A program made the position numbers and the translations under genes. Shown piece after piece: positions 17,297 to 26,391 of a stretch of DNA of 64,000 nucleotides. Below the pieces are notes generated by a model. It was not told where the DNA came from. It saw nothing but the letters and a program-made list of their open reading frames with translations, and did no database searches. Numbering within the stretch: position 1 is the stretch's first letter; each line of letters opens with the position of its first letter. Source of the stretch: Flavivirga abyssicola (GTDB lineage: Bacteria; Bacteroidota; Bacteroidia; Flavobacteriales; Flavobacteriaceae); the NCBI RefSeq assembly GCF_030540775.2, contig NZ_CP141266.1, forward strand, positions 3,087,001 to 3,151,000. Reading direction: 5' to 3'.

Positions 17297-19102
17297 CTAA
17301 AAGCAGTATTTATTTTCTTGAATCACTTTTTTAGCAATAATATCTCTTAATTCAATAATGTTAGGCATATTAACATATTTAATATAGCGTTTTAAGCCCA
17401 TAAGCATCATACGTTGTTCATCACCTGTAGAGAATGAAATAATAGAATGTTTACCAGCAGTTTCAATAACATCAATAGCATGGAATAGGTTTAATTTAGC
17501 CATTGCTATCTGTTCTTTCGCTTGATCTTCGCCTTCTTTTTTAGCCATTTTTTCTGCGCGAAGAATAGCCGTTTCGGCTAAATAAATCTGGATTAATATA
17601 TCTGATGCAGCCAACATTAATTGCTGTTGCTCTTCAATTTTCTCACCGTATTTCTGTAAAGCAGCTCCGGCTACCATTAAGAATAGTTTTTTAAGGTTCT
17701 TTACAATATTCTTTTCTTCAGAGAATAATTCAGAATAATCAGGTACATCAAAAGATGGAATACCTACCAACTCATCTTTAACAGCCATAGCTGGTGTTAA
17801 AACATCAACATGACCTTTCATGGCTTTTTTGATAAGCATACCTATTGAAAGCATTCTGTTTATTTCATTAGTACCTTCATAAATTCTTGCTATACGCGCA
17901 TCTCGCCATGCAGATTCAATGGGGGTTTCTTCAGAAAATCCCATACCTCCAAATATTTGAATACCTTCATCAGTACATCTTTGAGTATATTCAGAAACAG
18001 CTACTTTTAAGATAGAGCATTCTATAGCATATTCTTCAACACCTTTTAATTCGGCTTCCTGATGCGTATCTTTTCCATTATTTTTTCTTAGCTCAATACG
18101 ATCCTCAATATTTTTTGCTGCTCGATAACTGGCAGCTTCTCCTACCCAGCAATTCGTGGCCATTTCTGCTATTTTTTGACGAATAGCACCAAAACTAGAG
18201 ATTGGTGTTTTAAATTGAATACGCTCGTTAGCATATTTTACAGACTCTGTTATCACTCGACGTTGTGCATCTAAACATGCTGCAGCGAGTTTTATTCTCC
18301 CTACATTAAGAGCATTCATAGCTATTTTAAACCCGTTGCCTCTTGTTGATAGCATATTTTCAACTGGAACTACGGTTTCATTAAAGAAAACCTGACGTGT
18401 GGAAGAGGCACGAATCCCTAATTTATGCTCTTCTTCACCCATGGTGATACCATTAGGATTTTCCGGATCGTATTCTATGATGAATCCGGTAATATTTTTA
18501 TCGTCTTCAATACGCGCAAAAACAATCATTAAACTACAGAATCCCGCGTTTGAAATCCACATTTTTTGCCCAGTAATACTATAACTTTTACCATCAGCAG
18601 AGAGTACAGCTTTTGTTTTTCCTGAGTTGGCATCACTTCCAGCACTTGGTTCGGTTAAGCAATACGAACCAAACCATTCACCAGAAGCCAATTTTGGTAC
18701 ATATTTTTTCTTTTGCTCTTCGGTTCCGTATAAAGTAATTGGCATAGTTCCAATGCCTGTATGCGCTCCAAATGCTGTACTAAAAGAACCGGTAGCTCCA
18801 GAAATATAATCGCAAACAAGCATAGTGTCTACAAAGCCCATACCCATACCGCCATATTCTTCAGGAACTGAAACACTTAAAAAACCAAGTTCTCCAGCTT
18901 TTTGCATACATGATTCTGTTAAGGCATAATCCTTTTTTTCAAATTGTGCTTTATTTGCCCAAATTTCTCTATCAACAAATTCAGTCACGGCTTCTTTCAT
19001 CATTAACTGATCTTCATTGAAATCTTCTGGAGTGAATATATCTTCACAATTGGTGTCTTTTACTAGGAATTGTCCGCCACGTAAAATATTTTTTTCTTCC
19101 AT
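17297..19102 (-). CDS. Acyl-CoA dehydrogenase
   Basis: A protein of 601 residues, last gene of the MarR-led beta-oxidation operon. The standard three domains are clear: the alpha N-domain (LGFLSVSVPEEYGGMG), the beta barrel (YCLTEPSAGSD, KMWISNAGF) and the C-terminal helical domain (VAVSEYTQRCTDEGIQIFGG, then RDARIARIYEGTNEI, where the Glu of YEGTNEI is the usual catalytic-base region). A further C-terminal helical extension of about 170 residues is present, as in long Bacteroidota and Bacillus FadE-type enzymes. It oxidises acyl-CoA to trans-2-enoyl-CoA using FAD. It is separated from the thiolase gene by an S23-type element. Confidence 0.95.
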   Translation of the reverse strand: MEEKNILRGGQFLVKDTNCEDIFTPEDFNEDQLMMKEAVTEFVDREIWANKAQFEKKDYALTESCMQKAGELGFLSVSVPEEYGGMGMGFVDTMLVCDYISGATGSFSTAFGAHTGIGTMPITLYGTEEQKKKYVPKLASGEWFGSYCLTEPSAGSDANSGKTKAVLSADGKSYSITGQKMWISNAGFCSLMIVFARIEDDKNITGFIIEYDPENPNGITMGEEEHKLGIRASSTRQVFFNETVVPVENMLSTRGNGFKIAMNALNVGRIKLAAACLDAQRRVITESVKYANERIQFKTPISSFGAIRQKIAEMATNCWVGEAASYRAAKNIEDRIELRKNNGKDTHQEAELKGVEEYAIECSILKVAVSEYTQRCTDEGIQIFGGMGFSEETPIESAWRDARIARIYEGTNEINRMLSIGMLIKKAMKGHVDVLTPAMAVKDELVGIPSFDVPDYSELFSEEKNIVKNLKKLFLMVAGAALQKYGEKIEEQQQLMLAASDILIQIYLAETAILRAEKMAKKEGEDQAKEQIAMAKLNLFHAIDVIETAGKHSIISFSTGDEQRMMLMGLKRYIKYVNMPNIIELRDIIAKKVIQENKYCF

Positions 19103-19118
19103 GCTTGTAGTAGATTTA

Positions 19119-19539
19119 AGAAGAAAGAAAATAGAGAATAGACCTTAATTGAGGCTGTTTTGAAAGCCCATTGTCATTCTTTGGAATTCTTCTATTTTTC
19201 CTTCTAGTGTATTTAATATTATTTTGTTTATATATTTTCTATGATGTGCTACTAATAATTGTGTTCCTAATTCAAAAGATGAGCCTAAAGAGATATCTAA
19301 AAAATGACTAAAAGATTTATCTGTTCTGGCTGAACCTTCAGCAATGTTGCTAGGTATTGAAACAGAGCATCTGCTTATTTGAGAACTTAAATTGAATCTT
19401 TCATGTTTTGGAAAATCTAACAAGATATCAGATACACTATTTGTAATCTCTAAACCGAGTTTCCAAATTTTTAAATTTTTATAATTATGTCTTTGTTTAG
19501 CACACATTTTAAAATCTATTTTCTTTTATCTCTATTCTC
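19119..19539. repeat. S23 element B: inverted purine-rich arms around a small gene
   Basis: The arm at 19119-19142 (AGAAGAAAGAAAATAGAGAA...) and the arm at 19515-19539 (TCTATTTTCTTTTATCTCTA...) are imperfect inverted repeats, about 19 of 24 positions complementary. They enclose only the S23-type gene (19145-19507). In the mRNA they could pair to loop out the gene, resembling intervening sequences in 23S rRNA that carry S23 genes. Confidence 0.5.
19145..19507 (-). CDS. Four-helix-bundle protein, S23 / 23S rRNA intervening-sequence family (copy B)
   Basis: A protein of 120 residues. It shows the family pattern NLKIWKLGLEITNSV near the start, then FPKHERFNLSSQISRCSVSIPSNIAEGSAR and SLGSSFELGTQL, and is all-helical with no signal. 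Members form pentameric four-helix bundles and are related to the Avd accessory proteins of diversity-generating retroelements; their cellular role is poorly known. It lies between the thiolase and acyl-CoA dehydrogenase genes of the fad operon, framed by inverted purine-rich arms. It is related to but clearly different from copy A. It is unlikely to take part in beta-oxidation. Confidence 0.92.
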   Translation of the reverse strand: MCAKQRHNYKNLKIWKLGLEITNSVSDILLDFPKHERFNLSSQISRCSVSIPSNIAEGSARTDKSFSHFLDISLGSSFELGTQLLVAHHRKYINKIILNTLEGKIEEFQRMTMGFQNSLN

Positions 19540-19559
19540 TTCTCTCTATGGTTTTATTA

Positions 19560-20750
19560 TTAATTAAGAAACTCGAATATGCCACAAGCTCCTTGACCAG
19601 TTCCGACACACATTGTAACGGCTCCATATTTTCCTTTCATGTTACGTTTACGCATTTCATCAAATAGCTGAACTGAAAGTTTTGCTCCGGTACAACCTAA
19701 AGGATGTCCTAATGCTATGGCACCTCCATTTACGTTTATAATATCTGGGTTGAGGTCTAATTCTCTAATCACAGCTAAAGATTGAGATGCAAATGCTTCA
19801 TTTAATTCGATGAGCTCTAAATCGGATTGTTGTAGACCAGCTTGTTTTAATGCTTTTGGAATAGCCTTTACGGGGCCGATTCCCATAATTCGAGGTTCTA
19901 CACCTGCTGCTGCATAGTTGACTAAGCGAGCAATAGGTTCTAGATTTAATTCTTTCACCATTTCTTCACTCATCACCATAACAAAGGCAGCCCCATCACT
20001 CATTTGAGATGAGTTACCTGCAGTAACACTGCCACCAGCTGCAAATACAGCCCGTAATTTTGCTAAAGCTTCTTTACTAGTTCCCGCACGCGGGCCTTCA
20101 TCTTTTGTTACAGTATATGATTTGGTCGCTTTCTTTCCATTGGAATCAATATAAGTTTGTTCCACATCAATAGGCACAATCTGATCTTGAAAACGGTTTT
20201 CAGCTTGTGCTTTTAAAGCTTTCATATGTGAATTGTATGCAAATTCATCTTGATCTTCACGAGATACTTTGAATTGGTTGGCAACGGCTTCAGCCGTATT
20301 TCCCATACCCCAGTAATAATCTTCATGACCAGCTTTTACGATGTCGTAATTTAACTCAGGTTTAAACCCTGTCATAGGTACAGCACTCATACTTTCGGCA
20401 CCCCCAGCAATAATACAGTCAGCCATTCCAGATTGTATTTTAGCAGTAGCAATACCAATGGTTTCGATACCTGATGAACAAAAACGATTTACGGTTACTC
20501 CAGGAACATCTACACTATTTAACCCCATTAAAGAAATTAAACGTGCCATATTTAATCCTTGAGATCCTTCTGGCATGGCATTACCAACAATAACATCGTC
20601 TATGCGCGTTTTGTCTAATTGTGGTAATTCCTTCATCATGTATTGAATGGTTTCTGCAGCCAATTCATCGGTTCTTTTAAAACGAAAGACACCCTTTGGA
20701 GCCTTTCCAACTGCGGTTCTGTATGCTTTTACGATGTAAGCGGTCTTCAT
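19560..20750 (-). CDS. Acetyl-CoA C-acyltransferase (thiolase)
   Basis: A protein of 396 residues, the normal thiolase length. Catalytic motifs are [11 protein letters not shown] (nucleophilic Cys near residue 91), [17 protein letters not shown] (His) and [14 protein letters not shown] (second Cys). It cleaves 3-ketoacyl-CoA to acetyl-CoA and a shortened acyl-CoA, the last step of beta-oxidation. It sits between the HAD/ECH fusion gene and the acyl-CoA dehydrogenase, with S23-type genes on both sides. The spacers are therefore longer than normal for this operon. Confidence 0.96.
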   Translation of the reverse strand: MKTAYIVKAYRTAVGKAPKGVFRFKRTDELAAETIQYMMKELPQLDKTRIDDVIVGNAMPEGSQGLNMARLISLMGLNSVDVPGVTVNRFCSSGIETIGIATAKIQSGMADCIIAGGAESMSAVPMTGFKPELNYDIVKAGHEDYYWGMGNTAEAVANQFKVSREDQDEFAYNSHMKALKAQAENRFQDQIVPIDVEQTYIDSNGKKATKSYTVTKDEGPRAGTSKEALAKLRAVFAAGGSVTAGNSSQMSDGAAFVMVMSEEMVKELNLEPIARLVNYAAAGVEPRIMGIGPVKAIPKALKQAGLQQSDLELIELNEAFASQSLAVIRELDLNPDIINVNGGAIALGHPLGCTGAKLSVQLFDEMRKRNMKGKYGAVTMCVGTGQGACGIFEFLN

Positions 20751-20780
20751 GTGTTGTATAGTTTATTCTTAGAAAAAGAG

Positions 20781-21198
20781 GTTAGAATCTAGATGCCTAG
20801 AAATTAGACTAGTCATCGAGGTTATCTATAAACTTTCCTAACATTTTTTGAATTTGTAATATTTTATTTTCTAATTCTTCAAATTTATTTTTATTGAGAT
20901 ACCCTTCATTATGAGAAACGATTAATTGCGTTTCCCATTCGAATGCTGATCCCAGACTATTCTCTAAATATTTTTTAAAATGTTTATCTGTACTTTTACT
21001 TGATCCTTCAGCAATATTTGAAGGGATTGAAACAGCACTTCTATTCATTTGACTTATCAGATTAAATTTTTCAATATCTGGAAATGTCCTTGTTAATTTA
21101 TAATTATCGCTAACTAGGGTAATTCCATTTTCCCAAACTTTTAATTTTTTAAAATTATGTCGTGCCATAGTCTATTATCTAACGTCTAACCGTCTAGC
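20781..21198. repeat. S23 element A: inverted TAGA-repeat arms around a small gene
   Basis: On the plus strand 20781-20808 contains four TAGA units spaced about 7-8 bases apart (GTTAGAATCTAGATGCCTAG...). The far side, 21171-21198, contains four TCTA units at similar spacing (TCTATTATCTAACGTCTAAC...). The arms are therefore inverted relative to each other and enclose only the S23-type gene at 20809-21168. The layout is the same as in element B. Confidence 0.5.
20809..21168 (-). CDS. Four-helix-bundle protein, S23 / 23S rRNA intervening-sequence family (copy A)
   Basis: A protein of 119 residues, all-helical. The motifs NFKKLKVWENGITLV, FNLISQMNRSAVSIPSNIAE and LGSAFEWETQL match the same family as copy B at 19145-19507; the two share motifs but have diverged widely. 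There is no signal peptide. It is located between the HAD/ECH fusion and thiolase genes, on the same strand as the operon, so it would be co-transcribed with it. The function is unknown for stand-alone members of this family. Confidence 0.92.
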   Translation of the reverse strand: MARHNFKKLKVWENGITLVSDNYKLTRTFPDIEKFNLISQMNRSAVSIPSNIAEGSSKSTDKHFKKYLENSLGSAFEWETQLIVSHNEGYLNKNKFEELENKILQIQKMLGKFIDNLDD

Positions 21199-21201
21199 TT
21201 C

Positions 21202-23610
21202 TTAGTTTCTCAACGGTTTCCCAGTCGTTAACATATGTTGTATCCGTTCTAGAGTTTTGCGCTCTGTACATAGGCTTAAAAATGCTTCACGTTCTAAATC
21301 CAATAAATATTGTTCAGTAACTAAAGTTGGCTCGGATAAATCACCTCCTGCCATGACATAAGCTAATTTGTTTGCTATTTTATGATCGTGCTCACTTATA
21401 TAATTTGCAGCTTCCATAGAATCTGTTCCTACTAAAAACATACCTAAGGCTTGTTTTCCAAGTACTTTGACATCTTTGCGTTTTACCGGTTGTGTGTAGC
21501 CAGCTTCTGCCATTAATTTTGCGTGAGCCTTAGCTGTTGCTATTTGTCGGTCTTTATTAGTAACTACAATATCTTTTCCTTTTTGTAGTACACCCATATC
21601 AAACGCCTCATAAGCAGACGTCGCAACTTTTGCCATACCGATAGTTAAAAAGTATTCTTGTAATATATTTAATTCCACATCACCTTTTCTAAACGTATCA
21701 GAAGCTCTTAAAGCCATTTCTTTAGAACCAGCACCTCCAGGAATAACCCCAACACCAAACTCTACTAATCCAATGTAAGTTTCTGCTGCAGCGACTACTT
21801 TATCGGCATGCATGGATAATTCACAAGCACCTCCTAAAGACATGCCGTGTGGTGCTGAAATGGTTGGAATAGATGAGTAGCGCATGCGCATCATTGTATC
21901 CTGAAAATATTTGATTGCTGCATTAAGTTCATCATATTCCTGCTCAACGGCCATCATAAATATCATACCAATATTGGCGCCAACTGAGAAGTTGGCACCT
22001 TGGTTGCCAATAATTAACCCTTGATATTCTTTTTCAGCTAAATCAATCGCTTTATTAAGTCCTGCTAAAACATCACCGCCAATGGTATTCATTTTAGATT
22101 GGAATTCGCAGTTTAATATACCGTCTCCCAAATCTTCAATAACAACACCTGAGTTTTTAAAGACTTCATTAGATTTTCTAATATTGTCTAAGATGATGAA
22201 TGCATCCTGACCTGGTATTTTCTCTTGTGTTTTCTTTGGAATGTCGTAAGCATAAGTAGCTCCCTCTTTAACAGAATAAAATGATTTGCTGCCAGAGGCT
22301 AACATATCGTTTACCCAAGCGGCAGGCGCTAAGCCTTCAGCTTCCATGATTTCTATACCTTTTTCTACACCAATAGCATCCCATATTTGAAAGGGACCGT
22401 GTTCCCAACCAAAACCGGCTTTCATTGCGTCATCAATCTTATATAATTCGTCTGTTATTTCGGGAATGCGGTTTGAAACGTAAGCAAATAAAGCGGCGAA
22501 ACTTTTTCTATAAAACGCTCCTGCTTTATCCTTTCCAGATACGAGTACTTTGAAACGATCTACAACGTTATCAATAGTTTTAGTAAGCTCCAAAGTAGCG
22601 AATTTCGCTTTCTTGGCAGCACGGTATTCTAAGGTATTTAAATCTAGTGATAGGATTTCTTTTTTGCCTTCGGCGGACACTGTTTTTTTATAAAACCCTT
22701 GTTTTGTTTTACTTCCTAACCATTTGTTTTTCATCATCGTATCGATGAAATCTGGTAATTTAAAAAGTTCTAAGCGTTCATCTTCTTTGCAGTTTTCTGC
22801 AATACCATTTGCCACATGAACTAATGTGTCTAAACCAACAACATCAACGGTTCTGAATGTCGCAGATTTTGGTCTGCCAATAACTGGACCTGATAATTTA
22901 TCAACTTCTTCAATGGTTAATCCCATGTCTTTAACAGCATGAAATAAACTCATAATACTAAAGATCCCGATGCGGTTTCCTATAAAAGCAGGCGTGTCTT
23001 TGGCAACTACTGATGTTTTTCCCAGAAATTGTTCACCATAACTATTAAGGAATTCTAAAACTAAAGTATCTGTTTTAGGACCTGGAATGATTTCGAATAA
23101 TTTTAAGTAACGGGCAGGGTTAAAAAAGTGAGTTCCGCAGAAGTGTTTCTGAAAGTCTTCACTACGTCCTTCACTCATAAACTTGATAGGAATACCAGAT
23201 GTATTGCTAGTAATTAGAGTGCCTGGTGTTCTATGTTTTTCTAGTGATTCAAAAACCTGTTGCTTAATATCTAGTCGTTCAACGACCACCTCCATAATCC
23301 AATCAACGTGTGCCACTTTTGCAATATCATCTTCAAGATTACCTGTTGTAATGCGATTTGCGAACTTAGAATGATAAATTGGTGAAGGCTTCGATTTTAA
23401 TGAGGCAGCAAGGGCATCATTAACCAATCTATTTCGTACGACCTTGTCTTCAAGAGTTAAGCCTTTGGACTTCTCTTTATCATTCAGTTCTCTTGGAACG
23501 ATGTCAAGTAATAAAACATCTACGCCAATATTAGCGAAATGACATGCAATACCACTTCCCATAATACCAGAACCTATAATGGCTACTTTTTTTATTCTAC
23601 GTTTACTCAT
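21202..23610 (-). CDS. 3-hydroxyacyl-CoA dehydrogenase / enoyl-CoA hydratase fusion (FadN/FadB-type)
   Basis: A protein of 802 residues. The N-terminal NAD-binding domain starts with GSGIMGSGIACHF. HFFNPARYLKLFEI and a helical HAD C-domain follow to about residue 450. The C-terminal crotonase domain shows GANFSVGANIGM and HGMSLGGACELSMHAD, with GGAGSKEMALR further on. The order dehydrogenase then hydratase is that of Bacillus FadN, not E. coli FadB. It catalyses the hydration and NAD-dependent oxidation steps of beta-oxidation. It starts 9 nt after the MarR gene stop, as the first enzyme gene of the operon. Confidence 0.95.
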   Translation of the reverse strand: MSKRRIKKVAIIGSGIMGSGIACHFANIGVDVLLLDIVPRELNDKEKSKGLTLEDKVVRNRLVNDALAASLKSKPSPIYHSKFANRITTGNLEDDIAKVAHVDWIMEVVVERLDIKQQVFESLEKHRTPGTLITSNTSGIPIKFMSEGRSEDFQKHFCGTHFFNPARYLKLFEIIPGPKTDTLVLEFLNSYGEQFLGKTSVVAKDTPAFIGNRIGIFSIMSLFHAVKDMGLTIEEVDKLSGPVIGRPKSATFRTVDVVGLDTLVHVANGIAENCKEDERLELFKLPDFIDTMMKNKWLGSKTKQGFYKKTVSAEGKKEILSLDLNTLEYRAAKKAKFATLELTKTIDNVVDRFKVLVSGKDKAGAFYRKSFAALFAYVSNRIPEITDELYKIDDAMKAGFGWEHGPFQIWDAIGVEKGIEIMEAEGLAPAAWVNDMLASGSKSFYSVKEGATYAYDIPKKTQEKIPGQDAFIILDNIRKSNEVFKNSGVVIEDLGDGILNCEFQSKMNTIGGDVLAGLNKAIDLAEKEYQGLIIGNQGANFSVGANIGMIFMMAVEQEYDELNAAIKYFQDTMMRMRYSSIPTISAPHGMSLGGACELSMHADKVVAAAETYIGLVEFGVGVIPGGAGSKEMALRASDTFRKGDVELNILQEYFLTIGMAKVATSAYEAFDMGVLQKGKDIVVTNKDRQIATAKAHAKLMAEAGYTQPVKRKDVKVLGKQALGMFLVGTDSMEAANYISEHDHKIANKLAYVMAGGDLSEPTLVTEQYLLDLEREAFLSLCTERKTLERIQHMLTTGKPLRN

Positions 23611-23619
23611 TTTATACTA

Positions 23620-24063
23620 CTAATCGTTTTGATTATATATTTTTTTATTTAATACCATATCATTAATAACTTCAGCGACTTCATAAAAACTGTTTAATTT
23701 TTCTTCTGAAACCTTACTTTTTATAGCTTCATTAAATGTTAAAACCTTTTCTCTTGAATAGGCTCTTTTTTCGAGACCAAAATCAGTGAGAGATATGATA
23801 ACACCTCGACCATCTTTAGGGTTGGGTTTACGTTCAATAAGCCCTTTAGCTTCCATGGTTTTCAATATTCTGGATAAACTAGTCGCTTCCATTCCCATTT
23901 TTGGTCCTAAAGCAGTTGAAGGCGTGCCTTCTTCTCGATCTATACTTAATAAAGTAAAGCCTGTTGCCATAGTACTTTCAAATTTTGCAGCCTCTTCATT
24001 ATACATTTTTTGCACAGCGAGCCATGTTGTTCTTAATATATAGTCAATAGTTTTGTCTTTCAT
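23620..24063 (-). CDS. MarR-family regulator of the fatty-acid oxidation operon
   Basis: I place the start at the ATG at 24063 (MKDKTIDYI), giving 147 residues. A longer frame from 24108 would begin inside the operator and upstream of the predicted transcription start. The protein has the MarR winged helix: FTLLSIDREEGTPSTALGPKMG, SLSRILKTMEAKGLIERK and the wing NPKDGRGVIISLTDFG. It lies first in the beta-oxidation operon, 9 nt before the HAD/ECH fusion gene. A 26-bp perfect palindrome covers its promoter. Negative autoregulation relieved by an acyl-CoA is inferred by analogy; the ligand is unknown. Confidence 0.9.
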   Translation of the reverse strand: MKDKTIDYILRTTWLAVQKMYNEEAAKFESTMATGFTLLSIDREEGTPSTALGPKMGMEATSLSRILKTMEAKGLIERKPNPKDGRGVIISLTDFGLEKRAYSREKVLTFNEAIKSKVSEEKLNSFYEVAEVINDMVLNKKIYNQND

Positions 24064-24073
24064 ATTATTTAGG

Positions 24074-24089
24074 TTGGTGACCAAATATA
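24074..24089 (-). promoter_or_regulatory. -7 element and start-site palindrome of the fad operon
   Basis: The minus strand reads TATATTTG (24089-24082), a perfect TAnnTTTG. It runs into TTGGTCACCAA (24084-24074), an 11-base palindrome at the predicted start of transcription near 24078. The -33 region would fall inside the 26-bp palindrome. The second palindrome might be another operator. Confidence 0.6.
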
Positions 24090-24094
24090 TGAAA

Positions 24095-24120
24095 AATTTA
24101 TTATGCATGCATAATAAATT
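24095..24120. promoter_or_regulatory. 26-bp perfect palindrome, likely MarR operator
   Basis: The half-site AATTTATTATGCA is followed by its exact reverse complement, centred between 24107 and 24108. It lies directly upstream of the -7 element, over the expected -33 region, so a bound dimer would block RNA polymerase. Such long perfect symmetry is typical of MarR operators. The regulator gene starts 32 bases away. Confidence 0.7.
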
Positions 24121-24183
24121 GTGTAAAAATTAACACAACCTTGTTGAGAGAGTATTGAAAATGTGTTTTGTGATTTATTTAAG

Positions 24184-25950
24184 TTATGGTCTGTAGATTT
24201 TTTCTATCAAATCGACATACTTAGCCTTAATCACTTTTCTTTTCATTTTCAATGTAGGTGTTAAATGGCCAGCATCAATTGACCAAATATCTGGGGTTAT
24301 TTCGAATTTTTTTATTTGTTCCCACTTACCAAAATCTTTATTCGCCGCGTCAATTTCTTCTTGAATACGAGCTAATAGCTTTGGATTATTAATAAGATCA
24401 TTTGATGACTTAAAAGGAATGTCATGTCGTCTTGCCCATTCCTCAACAAATTCAAAGTTAAGTTGAATTAAGGCAGCAGGCATTTTTTCACCATCACCAA
24501 TAACCATGATTTGTTCTATGAAGCGTGATTGTTTGAATTGATTTTCAAGTAATGTAGGTGCTACATATTTTCCGCCCGAGGTTTTAAACATTTCTTTTTT
24601 GCGATCGGTAATTTTTAAAAACCCTTCAGCATCAAATTCTCCAATATCACCTGTATGGAAATAATCTCCAGTCATGACTTCAGCTGTTTTTGCTTCATCT
24701 TTATAATATCCCATCATAACGTTGGGACCTTTACATAAAATTTCACCATCTTCTGCTATTTTAACTTCAACACCGTCTATAACCTTACCAACGTAACCTA
24801 TTTTCCATTGGTTATTACGTTTGTCACTTGCAGAAATACCAGGAGATGTTTCCGTTAAGCCATAACATTCCATAATAGGCATGTCAGCTGCTCCAAATAT
24901 GCGTCCTAACTTGGCTTGTAATGCCGCACTTCCAGATGCCATGAATACAATATTACCTCCTAAAGCTTCTTGCCATTTTTTAAATATAAGTTTACGGGCT
25001 ATAGCTAGTTTTAATTCATACCATAGGCCATTTTTTTTGTAGGGTTCAAATTTAGTTCCAACTTCCACTGCCCAAAAAAACAGCATCTTTTTTATACCAG
25101 TTAATGCTGTGCCTTTCGCAATAATCTTGTCATATACCTTTTCTATTAACCTAGGAACTACAGTCATAGTGGCTGGTTTAATCTCTTTAGCATTATCGCC
25201 TATTTTATCCATAGATTCTGCAAAGTAAGTTTCAATGCTTCCAAATTGATATAAGTAGAGAAAAACACGCTCAAAAATGTGACATATAGGAAGAAAACTT
25301 AGCGCTCTTTCACCTTGTTTTAATGGGAATTTAAGCTGAGCTGAAAGGACATTAGAAACAATGTTATTGTGAGATAACATAACACCTTTAGGTTTTCCAG
25401 TAGTACCAGATGTATAGATTATCGTAGCTAAGTCGATTGAACTAACAGCTTCTTTTCTTTTTTCAACATCTTCTTGTGTGGATTCGTCCTTTCCAAGTTT
25501 TAATAATTCTGAATAATGTTTACAACCTTTAATATGATTGAAACTATAAATTTCTTTTAATTTTGTCTTTGATTTTATTGCATTTACTTTTTCCAATACA
25601 TCTTCGTCTGATACAAAGCAGTATATAGATTCACTATGGTTTAAGATATACTCATAATCATCTGCACCAATTGTTGGGTAAATAGGTATGTTTTGTGCGC
25701 CTATTTGAAGGATGCCAATATCTATAATATTCCACTCAGTTCTGTTTGTTGTAGAAATAACAGCAATTTTATCGTGTTTTTTTACATCAAGACTTAATAA
25801 AGCTCTACTAATGGCATTTGCCTTATCTATATATTCTTTAGTTGAGGTTTTTACCCATTTACCATCGTACTTAGTAACTAATGCAGCATCTAAAGGATGG
25901 TTTTTTAGTTGATAATAAGGAAAATCAAAAAGTCTTGTAATTTCTTTCAT
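24184..25950 (-). CDS. Long-chain fatty-acid-CoA ligase (AMP-forming)
   Basis: I choose the ATG at 25950 (MKEITRLFDFPYYQL), 588 residues. An 18-residue upstream extension in frame is hydrophobic and unlike the family. Adenylation motifs are IIYTSGTTGKPKGVMLSH (P-loop like), a YGLTETSPG A5 motif, GDYFHTGDIGEFD (A7) and LKITDRKKEMFKTSGGKYVAP (A8). It activates fatty acids to acyl-CoA, feeding the beta-oxidation enzymes. It is encoded upstream of the MarR-controlled promoter on the same strand, separated by the operator region, so it has its own promoter and may read through. Confidence 0.94.
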   Translation of the reverse strand: MKEITRLFDFPYYQLKNHPLDAALVTKYDGKWVKTSTKEYIDKANAISRALLSLDVKKHDKIAVISTTNRTEWNIIDIGILQIGAQNIPIYPTIGADDYEYILNHSESIYCFVSDEDVLEKVNAIKSKTKLKEIYSFNHIKGCKHYSELLKLGKDESTQEDVEKRKEAVSSIDLATIIYTSGTTGKPKGVMLSHNNIVSNVLSAQLKFPLKQGERALSFLPICHIFERVFLYLYQFGSIETYFAESMDKIGDNAKEIKPATMTVVPRLIEKVYDKIIAKGTALTGIKKMLFFWAVEVGTKFEPYKKNGLWYELKLAIARKLIFKKWQEALGGNIVFMASGSAALQAKLGRIFGAADMPIMECYGLTETSPGISASDKRNNQWKIGYVGKVIDGVEVKIAEDGEILCKGPNVMMGYYKDEAKTAEVMTGDYFHTGDIGEFDAEGFLKITDRKKEMFKTSGGKYVAPTLLENQFKQSRFIEQIMVIGDGEKMPAALIQLNFEFVEEWARRHDIPFKSSNDLINNPKLLARIQEEIDAANKDFGKWEQIKKFEITPDIWSIDAGHLTPTLKMKRKVIKAKYVDLIEKIYRP

Positions 25951-26298
25951 GTGTTTTTTGTAGAATCTAGATATGCAAAATATGAAATTAAAAATGATTA
26001 TCAAATTGAGTTTGTAAAATAGAATTTAATACAACAGCTTCTGGAAATTTTGATGATTTTAAGACTTTTAATTTCAGGAGCTTATTCTTTATCGTTAAAC
26101 AACTCAAATATTTTATTTTTTTTGAATTATTATGAAAATCATATCTAATTTAAGGTAAAAAATAGCAAAGTTTTATAAAAAAGATGTTTTTATTGAATAT
26201 TTAACATGTGTAAAGGTTAAAAGCTTAAATATTTTTCTGTTAAGACCATGTAACTCAAACGTTTTCGTGAAAAATCTAATCAAAAATACTTGGGTTTA

Positions 26299-26342
26299 CT
26301 GATAATTGTCAGTTTTATAATTAAGCCCAGTATTTACCTTTG
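26299..26342 (+). promoter_or_regulatory. FNR-type site and -7 element of the pfl operon
   Basis: CTGATAATTGTCAG (26299-26312) carries the same TGATAATTGTCA core as the ccoI/regulator region. Exactly 22 bases later lies TACCTTTG (26335-26342), a perfect TAnnTTTG. The palindrome centre is thus near -41.5 of a start around 26346, leaving a 45-nt leader before pflB. The rest of the 441-base gap (25951-26391) shows nothing else I can support. Confidence 0.72.
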
Positions 26343-26391
26343 ATATAGTAAAACAAGCATGATTTTTTAAAATATTAATAAAGATAAAACA

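Noticed and set aside
19145-21168. S23-type genes as part of a diversity-generating retroelement (Avd)
   Set aside because: No reverse transcriptase, template repeat or variable repeat is seen anywhere in the window.
24064-24108. N-terminal extension of the MarR gene
   Set aside because: It would begin inside the 26-bp operator and upstream of the -7 element, so it cannot be on the mRNA from that promoter.
25951-26004. N-terminal extension of the acyl-CoA ligase
   Set aside because: It is hydrophobic, unlike the family, and the ATG at 25950 gives the standard start.
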